Shown here piece after piece: positions 1 to 9,081 of a stretch of DNA of 64,000 nucleotides. A model generated the notes under the pieces. That model did not search any database and had not been told where the DNA came from. It worked only from the letters and a program-made list of their open reading frames with translations. A program made the translations under genes and the position numbers. Source of the DNA: Brevibacillus composti (lineage in GTDB: Bacteria > Bacillota > Bacilli > Brevibacillales > Brevibacillaceae); contig NZ_CP066308.1 in the NCBI RefSeq assembly GCF_016406105.1, forward strand, positions 631,501 through 695,500. Reading direction: 5' to 3'. Position 1 is the stretch's first letter; each line of letters opens with the position of its first letter.

Positions 1-58
1 AAATTGATGCGTGTTCGGTTCTACGGAGTCGAATGGGCTATAAAGGAGACTAATGATA

Positions 59-673
59 ATGAATTTGGAACAAGTGAAGCAATTTATTGAGGAAAACAAA
101 ACGAATGAGGAATTGCAATCGTATCTTCAGGGCTTGAATCCTTACAGCGTCGAAGGTATCGAACGGTTTATTCAATCGAACAAAGAAGCCAAAAGTTGGT
201 TCGACAGCACAGTCGATAAGCGGTTAGCGAAATCGCTGGAAACATGGAAAGCGAATCATTTGGAAAGCCTGATTTCCGAAGAAATCAAGAAACGTTTCCC
301 CGCCAAAGATGAAAAGGAGATCGAAGTCGAACGTTTACGGGCAGAAATTGAAAACATGAAGCAGGAAAAACTCCGTGAACGATTGACCAGTCAAGCCATC
401 AAAATAGCCAGTGAAAAGAAACTTCCACTCTCGTTAGTGGATTTTTTTATTGGCGCAGATGAGGCAACCACGACTGCCAATCTGACTGCACTCGAACAAT
501 CATTTCAATCGGCAGTACAGCAACAAGTGGAACAACGGCTGAAAGGTGAAGGTTATACGCCTCCTGCTGATTCAACAAGAAAGACATTTACGCTGGATGC
601 CCTCAAGGGAATGTCCCAAGATGAAATCAACAAGAATTGGGAGCAAGTGAAACAGGCATTACAAAACAAATAA
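59..673 (+). CDS. Phage capsid scaffold-like protein
   Basis: About 204 residues, highly charged and mostly predicted helical, with a Lys/Glu-rich coiled-coil stretch near residues 80-120. It sits directly upstream of the major capsid gene, the usual place of a phage scaffolding protein that guides procapsid assembly and is then lost. The ATG at 59 is preferred over the one at 53 because the AAGGAG site at 43-48 is better spaced from it. The role is inferred from position and composition; no catalytic motif is visible. Bases 1-58 may hold the tail of an upstream head gene, but too little remains to name it. Confidence 0.75.
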   Translation: MNLEQVKQFIEENKTNEELQSYLQGLNPYSVEGIERFIQSNKEAKSWFDSTVDKRLAKSLETWKANHLESLISEEIKKRFPAKDEKEIEVERLRAEIENMKQEKLRERLTSQAIKIASEKKLPLSLVDFFIGADEATTTANLTALEQSFQSAVQQQVEQRLKGEGYTPPADSTRKTFTLDALKGMSQDEINKNWEQVKQALQNK

Positions 674-700
674 AACGCGAAAGGACAAGGTGATTAGAAT

Positions 701-1531
701 ATGTCAGTTACTAATTTTATTCCTACAATCTGGAGCGCAAGGCTCAATGAGAACTTTAAGAAAAATCTGGTTTATGGAAATGTGGTCAATACCGATTATG
801 AAGGTGAGATCAAAGGTCAAGGCTCCACCGTTAAAATAAACTCGATTGGAGCTGTAACCATCGGCAATTATGATAAGTCAATTGGTATCGGCAATCCGGA
901 AGAACTCGACTCTACGCAAAAGAATCTGGTCATCGATCAAGCCAAGTTTTTCAATTTTCAGGTCGATGATGTGGATGCCGCGCAAGCCAATGTTGATTTA
1001 CTCGATGGCGGAATTCAAGAAGCCGCTTACGGACTTGCGAATGTCGTTGACCAATATATTGCGGGATTTTACACCGAAGTGAAAGCCGAAAACGTGATTG
1101 GCAGTGATACTACGCCCGTTGTTCCAACCAAAGACACGGCTTATGACCTGTTGGTGGATTTGGGCGTGATTCTGGATGAAAACGATGTGCCTGAAACCGA
1201 CCGATTTGTCGTCGTTCCGGCGTTCTTTTACGGATTGCTCGTCAAAGATCCTCGATTTACAAAGGATGTCAATGTGATGAGAACGGGCTTTGTCGGCAAT
1301 ATCGATAACATGGCGGTCTACAAATCCAATAATGTGCCAAATAACGCAGGAGCCAAGTATAAAATCATGGCGGGTCATAAGAGTGCCATTGCTTTTGCTG
1401 GACAAGTAGACTCAGTTGAAGCGTATCGTCCAGAGAAGCAATTCTCCGATGCGATCAAAGGTTTGCAAGTGTTCGGAGCCAAGTGCATCAAGCCTGAAGG
1501 ATTGGCTGTGCTTACGGCAAACAAGTCCTAA
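701..1531 (+). CDS. Phage major capsid protein
   Basis: A 276-residue protein starting MSVTNFIPTIWSARL, an opening typical of phage coat proteins that begin with an F-x-P-x-x-W-type segment. It would form the icosahedral head shell. It follows the scaffold gene by 27 bp with a good ribosome site, and a hairpin terminator follows it, consistent with high-level expression of a coat protein. The length suits a small HK97-fold coat without an N-terminal delta domain; the separate scaffold gene replaces that domain. The family call rests on N-terminal features and synteny, since no alignment could be run. Confidence 0.85.
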   Translation: MSVTNFIPTIWSARLNENFKKNLVYGNVVNTDYEGEIKGQGSTVKINSIGAVTIGNYDKSIGIGNPEELDSTQKNLVIDQAKFFNFQVDDVDAAQANVDLLDGGIQEAAYGLANVVDQYIAGFYTEVKAENVIGSDTTPVVPTKDTAYDLLVDLGVILDENDVPETDRFVVVPAFFYGLLVKDPRFTKDVNVMRTGFVGNIDNMAVYKSNNVPNNAGAKYKIMAGHKSAIAFAGQVDSVEAYRPEKQFSDAIKGLQVFGAKCIKPEGLAVLTANKS

Positions 1532-1565
1532 TCGAAAATACATTATTTATAGACGAAATACGTTC

Positions 1566-1602
1566 GGGGTATCCGTTTGGGATGCCCCATTTTCATTTTT
1601 TT
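1566..1602 (+). terminator. Hairpin terminator after the capsid gene
   Basis: A 9-bp stem (GGGGTATCC with GGATGCCCC, one G-U pair) and a 5-nt loop are followed by a T-rich run. It lies between the capsid gene and the ribosome site of the next gene, so partial termination would lower expression of the downstream head genes relative to capsid. Confidence 0.7.
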
Positions 1603-1618
1603 TGGAGGTGGCTAAGCC

Positions 1619-1804
1619 ATGTGGCTTTTGAACAAGGATACAGGACTAGTTTGGGAAGTAACGGATAACGAACTCATCCGTCGACTCACCGCAAATGAGC
1701 GCTATGAAGAAACGAAACGACCTCAGGCCGAGGATCAATCGCCGTCGAAAGAAGAAACAACTGAACCCAAATCCACATCGAATGTTAAGAGGCCGACATC
1801 ATGA
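1619..1804 (+). CDS. Small phage head protein, unknown
   Basis: A 61-residue, charged protein that begins MWLLNKDTGLVWEV and ends in a Lys/Glu/Ser-rich tail. It has a strong GGAGG site eight bases upstream and its stop overlaps the ATG of the connector gene (ATGA), so the two are translationally coupled. Many phages have a short protein of this size between capsid and connector. The N-terminal half looks like a small globular unit; the C-terminal half is probably disordered. No function is known from sequence. Confidence 0.65.
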   Translation: MWLLNKDTGLVWEVTDNELIRRLTANERYEETKRPQAEDQSPSKEETTEPKSTSNVKRPTS

Positions 1805-2109
1805 GCGACCAATTGGATTTGTTAAAGCGATTATTAAGTATGGATATATCAGACAACACGTTCGACGATATCTTAACCCATTATCTCGATAAAGCCAGAA
1901 GCAACATCCTCGGTTACTGCAACATTGATGATCTTCCCTCTGTTTACGACAGTGTTGTGGTCGATTATGCTGTCTACCTGTATAAAAATCGGGATTCGGT
2001 CGGATTCACTCAAAAGCAGGAAGGCGAACGATCAGCCGCTTATGAACCAGGTATCCCTTCAAGCATCCGACTCGCTCTTCCTCTTCCGAAAATTAAGGTG
2101 GGGTACTGA
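1801..2109 (+). CDS. Phage head-tail connector (gp6/YqbG-like)
   Basis: A 102-residue, mainly helical protein of the size and position of the Phage_connect_1/gp6-like adaptors that form a ring below the portal and join head to tail. The early segment LLSMDISDNTFDDILTHYLD followed by a second helix pair matches the usual connector helix bundle. It overlaps the upstream gene by four bases and precedes further neck/tail genes by two bases. Family assignment is by pattern and synteny. Confidence 0.7.
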   Translation: MSDQLDLLKRLLSMDISDNTFDDILTHYLDKARSNILGYCNIDDLPSVYDSVVVDYAVYLYKNRDSVGFTQKQEGERSAAYEPGIPSSIRLALPLPKIKVGY

Positions 2110-2111
2110 GA

Positions 2112-2387
2112 ATGTTCTACGATACGAGAATGGAAATTGTAAATTCGGCAGATTTTACAACGCTGAAAGAAGTAGATGCGGATGTCCAAGCTTATCATAA
2201 AAGCATTACTTTTGAAGATGGATATACATTGGAAATGACCCATCGCGTCTTTTGTCCCAAGGATTCCAGTTTGCAACTGTACCGTTACGTCCGAATCAAC
2301 GAGTACATTTACATCATCTTGGACTTGAAGGAATGGAGCGATTATCTAGAATTGTTTTTATACCGTTGTAAGCCGGATTTTGCATAG
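2112..2387 (+). CDS. Small phage neck/tail protein, unknown
   Basis: A 91-residue protein packed two bases after the connector gene. It is beta-rich in appearance (for example YTLEMTHRVFCPKD and YIYIILDLKEW). The position is that of a head-closure or stopper protein, but I see no recognised motif. The next gene starts 11 bases downstream, so it belongs to the same late operon. The real function remains unassigned. Confidence 0.6.
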   Translation: MFYDTRMEIVNSADFTTLKEVDADVQAYHKSITFEDGYTLEMTHRVFCPKDSSLQLYRYVRINEYIYIILDLKEWSDYLELFLYRCKPDFA

Positions 2388-2398
2388 GAGATGAATTA

Positions 2399-3550
2399 AT
2401 GACACGAAGTATAGAACCGCTAATGGACTTTTTCCTTCGGGAGAAAGGGGAATCAGTATCTGTTAACGGTGTGCAGTTGATGGCTCTCATTCGGGATGCG
2501 ACAGATAAAATACAATCAACAGATGAAAAAATCATCCGATCAGCAACACCGCTTCAAACAGGTGATTTTATTGATTATCGAAATGAACGATACTTACTCA
2601 CAAGTCAGATTGATCAGAATAACAATTCGTGTCGCGGCAGAATGCGTACATGCAATTATAGCATAGCGTTTAACTTTAATGGCAACGTGAAATGGTTTGA
2701 TGGGATTGTGGAAGGTAAAACCTTTTCCATTGACGCTGGTAATATCATTTCGATGCCGGATGGAACGATAACCGTTATCCTCCAAGACAATGCGGATACA
2801 AGAGATATTGCTTTAAGCCAGCGATTTTACAATACCCATCAGCCATTTAAAGTCAAAGGCATTGATCGCACTGTTAATGGAATCATCAAGCTCAGTTGTT
2901 CGCTGGATTCTATCTCTACCGCTTATGATGATGTCGAAAATAATATTGTAGATCGTTGGAAATATGAAATTGCTCATACATACGCTTTAACCATAGATAA
3001 CAGGACAACAGCCAATGTGCTGATCAATGATATTTTACAATTGAATGTTACAGCTACGGATAATGGGAGTCCGATGGTAAATCCGGCGATTACCTTTACC
3101 TCATCTGATTCGAATGTGGTTAGCGTGGATAATAAGGGTATGGTGATGGGGGTTGAAGCTGGGCAAGCAACAATTACAGCTGCGTTGACATATCATCCGA
3201 CTGTTCAGGCTACGATTCAGATTACAACCGTCGAAACGCAGACACATACATATACGATATCGATTACAGGCAATCCAACCATTAAAGTCGGGCAAAGCGC
3301 ATCTTACGTTAGCCACATCTATGACAATGGCATTGAAGTATTTGATCAGTCGGTCGTTTGGAGCTTGCGGAATCAAGATAATTCGACTCCCGTTATGGGA
3401 AGCATCACTGCCAGTACAGGAAATAGTGCAACCGTGAAAGCCGGAAGTAGCAGCAGTTACTACAATAAATACATCGTGTTGACAGCCACGCTATCAAGCG
3501 ATCCCACAGTTACCATTGAAAAGACCATTCAGCTTAAAAGTCTAATCTAA
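2399..3550 (+). CDS. Phage structural protein with Ig-like (BIG2) domain
   Basis: A 383-residue protein with two parts. Residues about 1-200 resemble a phage head-closure or tail-associated module. Residues about 200-275 form a bacterial Ig-like BIG2 domain, shown by the pattern ITFTSSDSNVVSVDNKGMV followed by AGQATITA. A second beta-rich Ig-like segment fills residues 285-383. Such domains decorate phage virions and are thought to hold on to surface polymers. It ends the structural run: a terminator follows and then the recombinase block. No large terminase, portal or full tail set is inside the window, so it is unclear whether the phage is complete. Confidence 0.65.
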   Translation: MTRSIEPLMDFFLREKGESVSVNGVQLMALIRDATDKIQSTDEKIIRSATPLQTGDFIDYRNERYLLTSQIDQNNNSCRGRMRTCNYSIAFNFNGNVKWFDGIVEGKTFSIDAGNIISMPDGTITVILQDNADTRDIALSQRFYNTHQPFKVKGIDRTVNGIIKLSCSLDSISTAYDDVENNIVDRWKYEIAHTYALTIDNRTTANVLINDILQLNVTATDNGSPMVNPAITFTSSDSNVVSVDNKGMVMGVEAGQATITAALTYHPTVQATIQITTVETQTHTYTISITGNPTIKVGQSASYVSHIYDNGIEVFDQSVVWSLRNQDNSTPVMGSITASTGNSATVKAGSSSSYYNKYIVLTATLSSDPTVTIEKTIQLKSLI

Positions 3551-3563
3551 CCACTGAACATAC

Positions 3564-3592
3564 GGCTTGCCCTCTTGGGTGAGCCATTTTTT
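3564..3592 (+). terminator. Intrinsic terminator of the phage structural operon
   Basis: A 9-bp stem (GGCTTGCCC with GGGTGAGCC) around a 4-nt loop, followed by A then six T residues. It lies 13 bases after the stop of the Ig-like protein. Confidence 0.8.
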
Positions 3593-3614
3593 ATTTAAAA
3601 GGAGGCAACTACAT

Positions 3615-3746
3615 ATGCAAAGAAAATCCATCGATTACATGCTCAGTTTGAGCCTATTGAAACAACTGAAATCCCAAAAATTGATTACCGAAGAGGAATT
3701 TTTGGAGATTGATATGCTAAATAAAAAGTCCTTTAGCAGCGTGTAG
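3615..3746 (+). CDS. SHOCT-like micro-protein
   Basis: A 43-residue protein beginning MQRKSIDYMLSL. Its segment LKQLKSQKLITEEEFLEID fits the SHOCT pattern, a short C-terminal oligomerisation motif (leucine-rich helix, then L-I-T-x-E-E-F). A good AGGAGG site lies ten bases upstream. Small SHOCT-type proteins are often found next to serine recombinases in Firmicutes phages and elements; the link is by proximity only. It could help recombinase directionality, but nothing in the sequence shows that. Confidence 0.65.
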   Translation: MQRKSIDYMLSLSLLKQLKSQKLITEEEFLEIDMLNKKSFSSV

Positions 3747-3829
3747 TTTTGGCAGAAATGAGTTGATGTTGTGCGGGGGCAATTATAACATGACACAGTA
3801 ATAAGAATATATGGGAAGGGAGAAACGCT

Positions 3830-5452
3830 ATGGCAAAAGCAGCAACAGCGAAAAAGGTTGTCGTCGTACCAGTTAAAACCGTGGAGTCGGTGGATGGGGT
3901 TCCGCAAATTCAAAAGAAGAAAGTCGCAGCATACTGCAGGGTCAGCACGGACTCGGAAGAACAAAAAGAGAGTTACACAAACCAAGTCAACCACTATACT
4001 CGGTATATCCAAAGTAACTCGGAATGGGAAATGATCGATATTTACGCTGATGAGGGAATCACGGGAACGAATACCAAGAATCGTGTTCAATTTAATCGAA
4101 TGATACAGGATGCCCGAAACGGCAAGATCGATCTGATTCTGGTTAAATCGATTTCGAGATTTGCGAGAAACACGCTTGATTTATTGAAATACGTGCGTGA
4201 GCTGAAAAGTCTCGGTGTGGCAGTATTTTTTGAACGGGAAAACATCAACACATTGGATACGACAGGTGAAGTATTACTCACCATCCTTAGTTCCCTTGCA
4301 CAAGACGAAAGCCGGAATATATCCGAGAACTGCCGGTGGGGAATCTTGCGAGGATTCCAGAACGGCAAAGTATTCTGCAACACCACTCGCTTCCTCGGAT
4401 ACGATAAGGATGAAAACGGTGAATTGGTCATCAATGAGAAGGAAGCTGAGATTGTCCGACGCATATACGATGAGTATCTGGATGGTAAAAGCTATCAGGC
4501 GATTGCCAATGGATTAATGAAGGATAAAATCAAAACCGTCACAGGTGGAGAAAAATGGTGGGACTCTTCGATAACGCTGATCCTGACCAATGAGAAGTAT
4601 TACGGAGCTTTACTCCAGCAAAAGACCGTCACTGTCGATTTTCTGACGCATAAGCGAGTCAAGAATAAAGGGCAGGAACAACAATATTTGATTGAGGACA
4701 ACCATCAGCCGATTATCTCCAAGGAAATGTTCGATGCGGTTCAAAGGGAAAAAGAGCGCCGTGCAAAATTGAAGGGAAACGTCATGGGCGACCGCAAGAA
4801 ATACTCCAGCAAATATCCACTTAGCAGCAAAGTATTCTGTGGATGCTGCGGAGCCAATTTCAAGCGGCGAACCTGGAACAGCAATAATCCGTCCAAGAAG
4901 GTGGTATGGCAATGCCGAACCTACGTGACGCAAGGTAAAGATGCTTGTGATGCCAAGGCGGTCGATGAAGTTGTTTTGCAGAATGCATTTGTACGAGTGT
5001 TCAATCGGATGCACGGCGATAAGGAAAGTTTCATCCAAACGCTGAAGGCTAATATTGAAGCGGTGCTTTCCAAACGGGCAGGACATGAACCGCTATTGGA
5101 AATCGAACGGCAGATAGAACAGTTAAAATCGGATCTCAAAGGATTGGTCAACCTGAAGCTTCGGGATCAGCTTGACGAAGCGGTGTACGTCGAAGAAAAT
5201 GCTCGAATCTCAAATCAACTGAACGAACTTCGGCAGAAGAAATCCCTGCTGGAAAATGACAACGACCAAAAGGCACAAATCAAGGATCGAATCGATGAAA
5301 TTATTCAAGTCCTAAGCTTACGTCAAGATTTGCTCGAACAATTTGACGATGACATATTCAATGCGCTGGTTGAGAAGATAACTATTCTCTCGCCAGCGCA
5401 TTTTGTTTTTACCTTGAAAAGCGGGTTGGATATTGAAGAGAACATTGAGTAA
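3830..5452 (+). CDS. Large serine recombinase / integrase
   Basis: A 540-residue large serine recombinase that cuts and rejoins DNA at att sites. The N-terminal resolvase domain (about residues 27-175) has the catalytic serine in YCRVSTDSE and the motifs GITGTN and SRFARN. The central recombinase DNA-binding domain follows. A zinc-ribbon with paired cysteines (CGCCG at about 340 and a later C-x-C-like pair near 365-380) precedes a C-terminal coiled coil (about 415-490) used for synapsis control. The length is normal for the family and no frame damage is seen. It is probably the integrase of the adjacent prophage, which puts one attachment site close by, but no att core could be identified. 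Confidence 0.93.
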   Translation: MAKAATAKKVVVVPVKTVESVDGVPQIQKKKVAAYCRVSTDSEEQKESYTNQVNHYTRYIQSNSEWEMIDIYADEGITGTNTKNRVQFNRMIQDARNGKIDLILVKSISRFARNTLDLLKYVRELKSLGVAVFFERENINTLDTTGEVLLTILSSLAQDESRNISENCRWGILRGFQNGKVFCNTTRFLGYDKDENGELVINEKEAEIVRRIYDEYLDGKSYQAIANGLMKDKIKTVTGGEKWWDSSITLILTNEKYYGALLQQKTVTVDFLTHKRVKNKGQEQQYLIEDNHQPIISKEMFDAVQREKERRAKLKGNVMGDRKKYSSKYPLSSKVFCGCCGANFKRRTWNSNNPSKKVVWQCRTYVTQGKDACDAKAVDEVVLQNAFVRVFNRMHGDKESFIQTLKANIEAVLSKRAGHEPLLEIERQIEQLKSDLKGLVNLKLRDQLDEAVYVEENARISNQLNELRQKKSLLENDNDQKAQIKDRIDEIIQVLSLRQDLLEQFDDDIFNALVEKITILSPAHFVFTLKSGLDIEENIE

Positions 5453-5480
5453 ACGAAGTATAACACATGAACATAAACGG

Positions 5481-5514
5481 AACCGCAGGTCGTTAATCTA
5501 TAGTCCCTGCGGTT
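5481..5514 (+). terminator. Hairpin after the recombinase gene
   Basis: A 9-bp perfect stem (AACCGCAGG with CCTGCGGTT) and a 16-nt loop, 28 bases after the recombinase stop. There is no clear T tract, so it may be a weak terminator or an mRNA 3-prime end stabiliser. Confidence 0.45.
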
Positions 5515-5651
5515 ACTGTTAACATACATTCGGATTATCGGATCAGTATATAGGCAAGAATTGAAGCAACAGGAATAAATACAAAAACCGCATATCGGCC
5601 TTCAAAGCTTCCCCGCCCAATCCGTTGAGCATATTTTGACGCTGCAAATCC

Positions 5652-6007
5652 TTACTTTACCCTCTCGTTATTTCCGGCATGACATTCCAGCGTTTTATCC
5701 ATATATGCGATTTCGCCAACGCAACACATCAGCCGGACACCATCCTTAGTCCCCTCAGCATACATCCATTCTTTTTCCACCGCATGCTGATAGTTCACGG
5801 CATCCATTCCAGAATGAGTTGATATTGTTCAATGGCAAGTTCATTCTTCAACTGTAAGGTGATTTGATCGAGTTTTTTCCGCAAATGATGAACCTGATGC
5901 TGTTTACCGGCTAATGCAGCCAGTTTATTAAACCGCTGATCCAATGCTGGCCGCAACCAATCCGGCCATTGTTGATATGGCAAAGCAAAATCCCCTCCCG
6001 AATTCAA
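5652..6007 (-). pseudogene. Frameshifted small accessory gene
   Basis: On the minus strand the frame starting MNSGGDFALPYQQWPDWLR runs 70 codons and stops after LILEWMP. Reading continues sensibly in another frame as DAVNYQHAVEKEWMYAEGTK and on to the stop at 5652-5654. Joined, the two parts give one protein of about 117 residues with a coiled-coil middle and an EKEW..EG.KDG.R end, a pattern seen in small proteins carried beside recombinases in Firmicutes elements. One indel near 5808-5812 would explain the break. It could also be a sequencing error. No function is known. Confidence 0.55.
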
Positions 6008-6056
6008 GTGTGTCGATGTTAACTCATGGGAGGGGATGGCAAGGTTTGATATGAGA

Positions 6057-7757
6057 TTATTGTATTTCAGAAAGCATATTAATCAATTGGGCTTGTCGAT
6101 CTTTTAAGACGCTCGGAGTCCATTTTGAATTCTGCTCAATAAACACTTTATTTGCGTGGAAAGCATCAATCCGTTTTGATAAATATGTTTTCTTTTTCTG
6201 TTCAAAATCCTGATTGCTTAATGCACTATTTTTCTTTTGACTTATCAAGACTAGATTCGCAATTTTATTAACCCAATTAGTTCTTTCTTCTTCGTTAAAA
6301 TCGCGTGTCCACTGGCTGTTGTCTGGTGGATTTTGAGGTAGAACATGTTCAACAGTAATATATTCATAATTCGACAAATGAACGGTATTGTCTCCCGACA
6401 AATATTCAACCTTTAAAAGCAGATGTCGAGCATACTGTTTTTTATAAATATTCCCTTGAATATTACGTTTAAATTCCTCAAGGTCTATTTCGAATAATTG
6501 GCTATTATTAAGTAAATTATCTAATTGACTTTGCGGAGTCTGATCGATCATTTTAAGAATACTATTCATTGCATCTAATCGGATCGTCGGAGTAATTCCG
6601 CAAACCCAGTCTCCCGTAAATTTATATTCCAATTTTTTGAGGAATTCTTCCAATTGTTTCGTTCCAAACTTCGCATAATAATGCATTAAAGGTGGAATCC
6701 AGTCTTCGGAACGCAAACCGATTTTCATGATGGTAAGTAAGTTTTTAAAGCTATTACTTAAAGTTGTGCTTTGTAATTCAATGATCTCCTCATATATTTC
6801 ATTATATCGATTAATAAAGTCGATTGTATCTTTACCTAATTGGAGCCGAGGAGTTTGAGGAGGCTTAACACTATAGATTTTCTCATTGAACTCCTCCAGT
6901 AAATTTGCTCTGGCTTTTTCCTGTACTAAGATCGTTCTAATAAATTGTAAGAAACGATCAAAATCATCACCATGTTTCCCTTCTATTTCTTCCCATATCT
7001 TTGCGTACTTATTCTTTTCCTTTTCAGTGGGCAGCGCCCCAATATTTTGTGATTTCAATATGTCTGCATTTGTCAGTGGGATTCCCCGATTATTCAGAAT
7101 TGTGAACAACCGGAATGCATCTTCGGTATTTTCTGTCGATACATAAATGAATAGTGCTTTGTTAAAGATGAACTTCACGAATTCTTCCAGACCATGCTCT
7201 TGTTTTATTTTTAGCATCTGTTCACGCAAAACGAGGATGGCGTTGGACATATTTGAGATGGATACGTTGTCGCTCTCTAAATAGGATTTCAGCGCATCTA
7301 TATTGCTTGTTCCTTCTAATTTAATAACAAATTGATGGATGAAGTCTTCTACACTATCTCGAATTTTGTAAGTTAGCCTAGTTCTGGAGGGGATATTTTC
7401 AAGAGGACTCTCTTCTTGAAATATTTTTTTATGCAGTGTTTTCTTATATTGTGGGTTATCAATGGTATCTCTTAACACAGCCATCATGATAAAAAATGTT
7501 GTTAGTCGTTGTTGTCCATCTAGTACTTCGTATTCTGGAAAAGTACTTTCCTTTAACTTCTTCAGAACTAATGATCCGAGGAAGTAATCATTTTCTGGCT
7601 TGTGTTCAAAAGCAAAATACAAGTCATCTACAAGCTCAGTAATATTATCAGTTTGCCATACATATGAGCGCTGATACTCGGGGATAAGAAACCAAAAATC
7701 TTCTGAGAATATTTTTTGAAGAATCTCTTTGTTTGCTTCAATTGTTCCGGCTGCCAT
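6057..7757 (-). CDS. DUF262/DUF1524 (GmrSD-like) nuclease
   Basis: A 566-residue protein. The N-terminal DUF262 (GmrS-like, ParB/Srx fold) domain shows IPEYQRSYVW near residue 25 and LDGQQRLTTF near residue 80, which form its nucleotide-binding and hydrolysis site. The C-terminal DUF1524 (GmrD-like, HNH fold) domain shows VEHVLPQNP near residue 468 and a downstream N-x-x-L-x-x-x-x-x-N set. Fused proteins of this type are type IV restriction enzymes that cut modified phage DNA. It is AT-rich relative to the ICE, minus-strand, and lies 42 bp downstream of the gene for a PD-(D/E)XK-like protein, probably in one operon. Both active-site motif sets look intact. Confidence 0.88.
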   Translation of the reverse strand: MAAGTIEANKEILQKIFSEDFWFLIPEYQRSYVWQTDNITELVDDLYFAFEHKPENDYFLGSLVLKKLKESTFPEYEVLDGQQRLTTFFIMMAVLRDTIDNPQYKKTLHKKIFQEESPLENIPSRTRLTYKIRDSVEDFIHQFVIKLEGTSNIDALKSYLESDNVSISNMSNAILVLREQMLKIKQEHGLEEFVKFIFNKALFIYVSTENTEDAFRLFTILNNRGIPLTNADILKSQNIGALPTEKEKNKYAKIWEEIEGKHGDDFDRFLQFIRTILVQEKARANLLEEFNEKIYSVKPPQTPRLQLGKDTIDFINRYNEIYEEIIELQSTTLSNSFKNLLTIMKIGLRSEDWIPPLMHYYAKFGTKQLEEFLKKLEYKFTGDWVCGITPTIRLDAMNSILKMIDQTPQSQLDNLLNNSQLFEIDLEEFKRNIQGNIYKKQYARHLLLKVEYLSGDNTVHLSNYEYITVEHVLPQNPPDNSQWTRDFNEEERTNWVNKIANLVLISQKKNSALSNQDFEQKKKTYLSKRIDAFHANKVFIEQNSKWTPSVLKDRQAQLINMLSEIQ

Positions 7758-7799
7758 TATAAATTCTCACTCCTATTCTATAATCGTGCAAAAACATTG

Positions 7800-8639
7800 C
7801 TATTGCCGCACTCGGAAATATGTATGTGATTTTGGTCGTAAATCGTTAATTGCACGAATACTATTTCTTGGATCAGGAAATGAACACTCAATAATATGAA
7901 AATGCCAAAAATTATCAGCTTCGAATACTTTTAGATAGACGGGGATAATAGGTATTTCAGTAGAAACGCTCTCTGAAATCGCAAGAATCGGGTAAACGAG
8001 TTTATGCTTTGCTAATGACCTATGAGTTGTATCGCTCTTAGCTTCCATTACGAATAGTGTCGGACGATTATTTTTCTCTGCAACAAACATAGCATCAATC
8101 TCAACTTGTCCTCTGTTGTGCAAATACGACGTGGTATCCTCAGAATTCAACTTCAGTGAAAAGGAGAATGCAGCCTGACAAGTTGCAGTTGTAATCGAAA
8201 CTTTTTCATCGGATAAACCTAAAGCCCGGCCAATTAATCCTGTCGCTAAACCTAGATTGACTAGCGATGTTTCGGACAAATAAGGAAGTACCTTGAAAGC
8301 CAACAGGCCTGACGACTCTTCGATTGAAAATTCGCTGCCACTCTTATCCGTAAATATCTCGTCGTCAATCAAGAAATACTCTCGTAGATCGTCCACTTTT
8401 CTCAAAGCGAACTGAGTACCCGTTCCCGAATCCGAAGCCCCCAATCGAAACACCATTGTTTGTTCGAATCGTAATAGCGGATTTAACTTTTCAATTGAAT
8501 CGACGGAGATGGATGCTGCGGTATTTGCGATTGGCAATCCGTTCTTTTTCAGGTAATCTTGAAAAGAGACGGGAGGAAAGAGGTTTGATTTATTTTCCTT
8601 CATCCATTCTACTGCTGTTTGGAAGACATTTGTTTTCAT
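7800..8639 (-). CDS. PD-(D/E)XK nuclease-like protein of a defence pair
   Basis: A 279-residue protein without a family name I can give. The C-terminal half holds VEIDAMFV near residue 180 and LFVMEAKS near residue 198. The spacing D-x(about 17)-E-x-K with hydrophobic strands is that of PD-(D/E)XK nucleases. The N-terminal half may recognise the target. It is the first gene of a two-gene minus-strand unit with the DUF262/DUF1524 nuclease. Two putative nucleases side by side in a short accessory island point to anti-phage or anti-plasmid defence; this is inference. Bases are AT-rich like its partner, suggesting joint transfer. Confidence 0.6.
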   Translation of the reverse strand: MKTNVFQTAVEWMKENKSNLFPPVSFQDYLKKNGLPIANTAASISVDSIEKLNPLLRFEQTMVFRLGASDSGTGTQFALRKVDDLREYFLIDDEIFTDKSGSEFSIEESSGLLAFKVLPYLSETSLVNLGLATGLIGRALGLSDEKVSITTATCQAAFSFSLKLNSEDTTSYLHNRGQVEIDAMFVAEKNNRPTLFVMEAKSDTTHRSLAKHKLVYPILAISESVSTEIPIIPVYLKVFEADNFWHFHIIECSFPDPRNSIRAINDLRPKSHTYFRVRQ

Positions 8640-9081
8640 ATTTGAGCTTCCTCATTAAAATAAACTTTGACATTTACAGGGATCAATTGTATTGTATCAT
8701 ATAATTTTTTCGATTTGGATGGACAAAGAAACCGCAATATATTCCTTTCACGGTCTCGACACATGTGGAGTGCGTAATAGGAATGCAACGAATCGATACG
8801 TAGAAATCCTTTATTTTCAACACTTTGCGCGTTTTATGACTTTCACGGCGGACGGCAACGACTTCAAAAATAAGGTGCTCAAAGACAAAATTGAGGTTTC
8901 CGTCGTTTTGGACCTGGATTTGGACGTCGTATGCGTAGATATGTTGAATTCATAGGAACAGACGCTTGATTAGCGTCGCCATTTGGGTTCTAGCCCATTA
9001 TTGTACATTTGTATTCCTTAACAATAGGCAACCGCATAGGATAAAAGGTAAATCATGAATCCTGAGAAGAGAGGAATGAAT
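8640..9081. other. Intergenic region, no confident gene
   Basis: This holds the upstream region of the minus-strand defence pair and of the plus-strand cupin. An open frame of 87 codons exists at 8692-8955 on the plus strand, but it has no clear ribosome site or family likeness, and I do not call it a gene. An AT-rich stretch at 8655-8705 could hold the divergent promoters. Confidence 0.4.

Noticed and set aside
8692-8955. Plus-strand frame of 87 codons
   Set aside because: No ribosome site, no family likeness and unusual composition.
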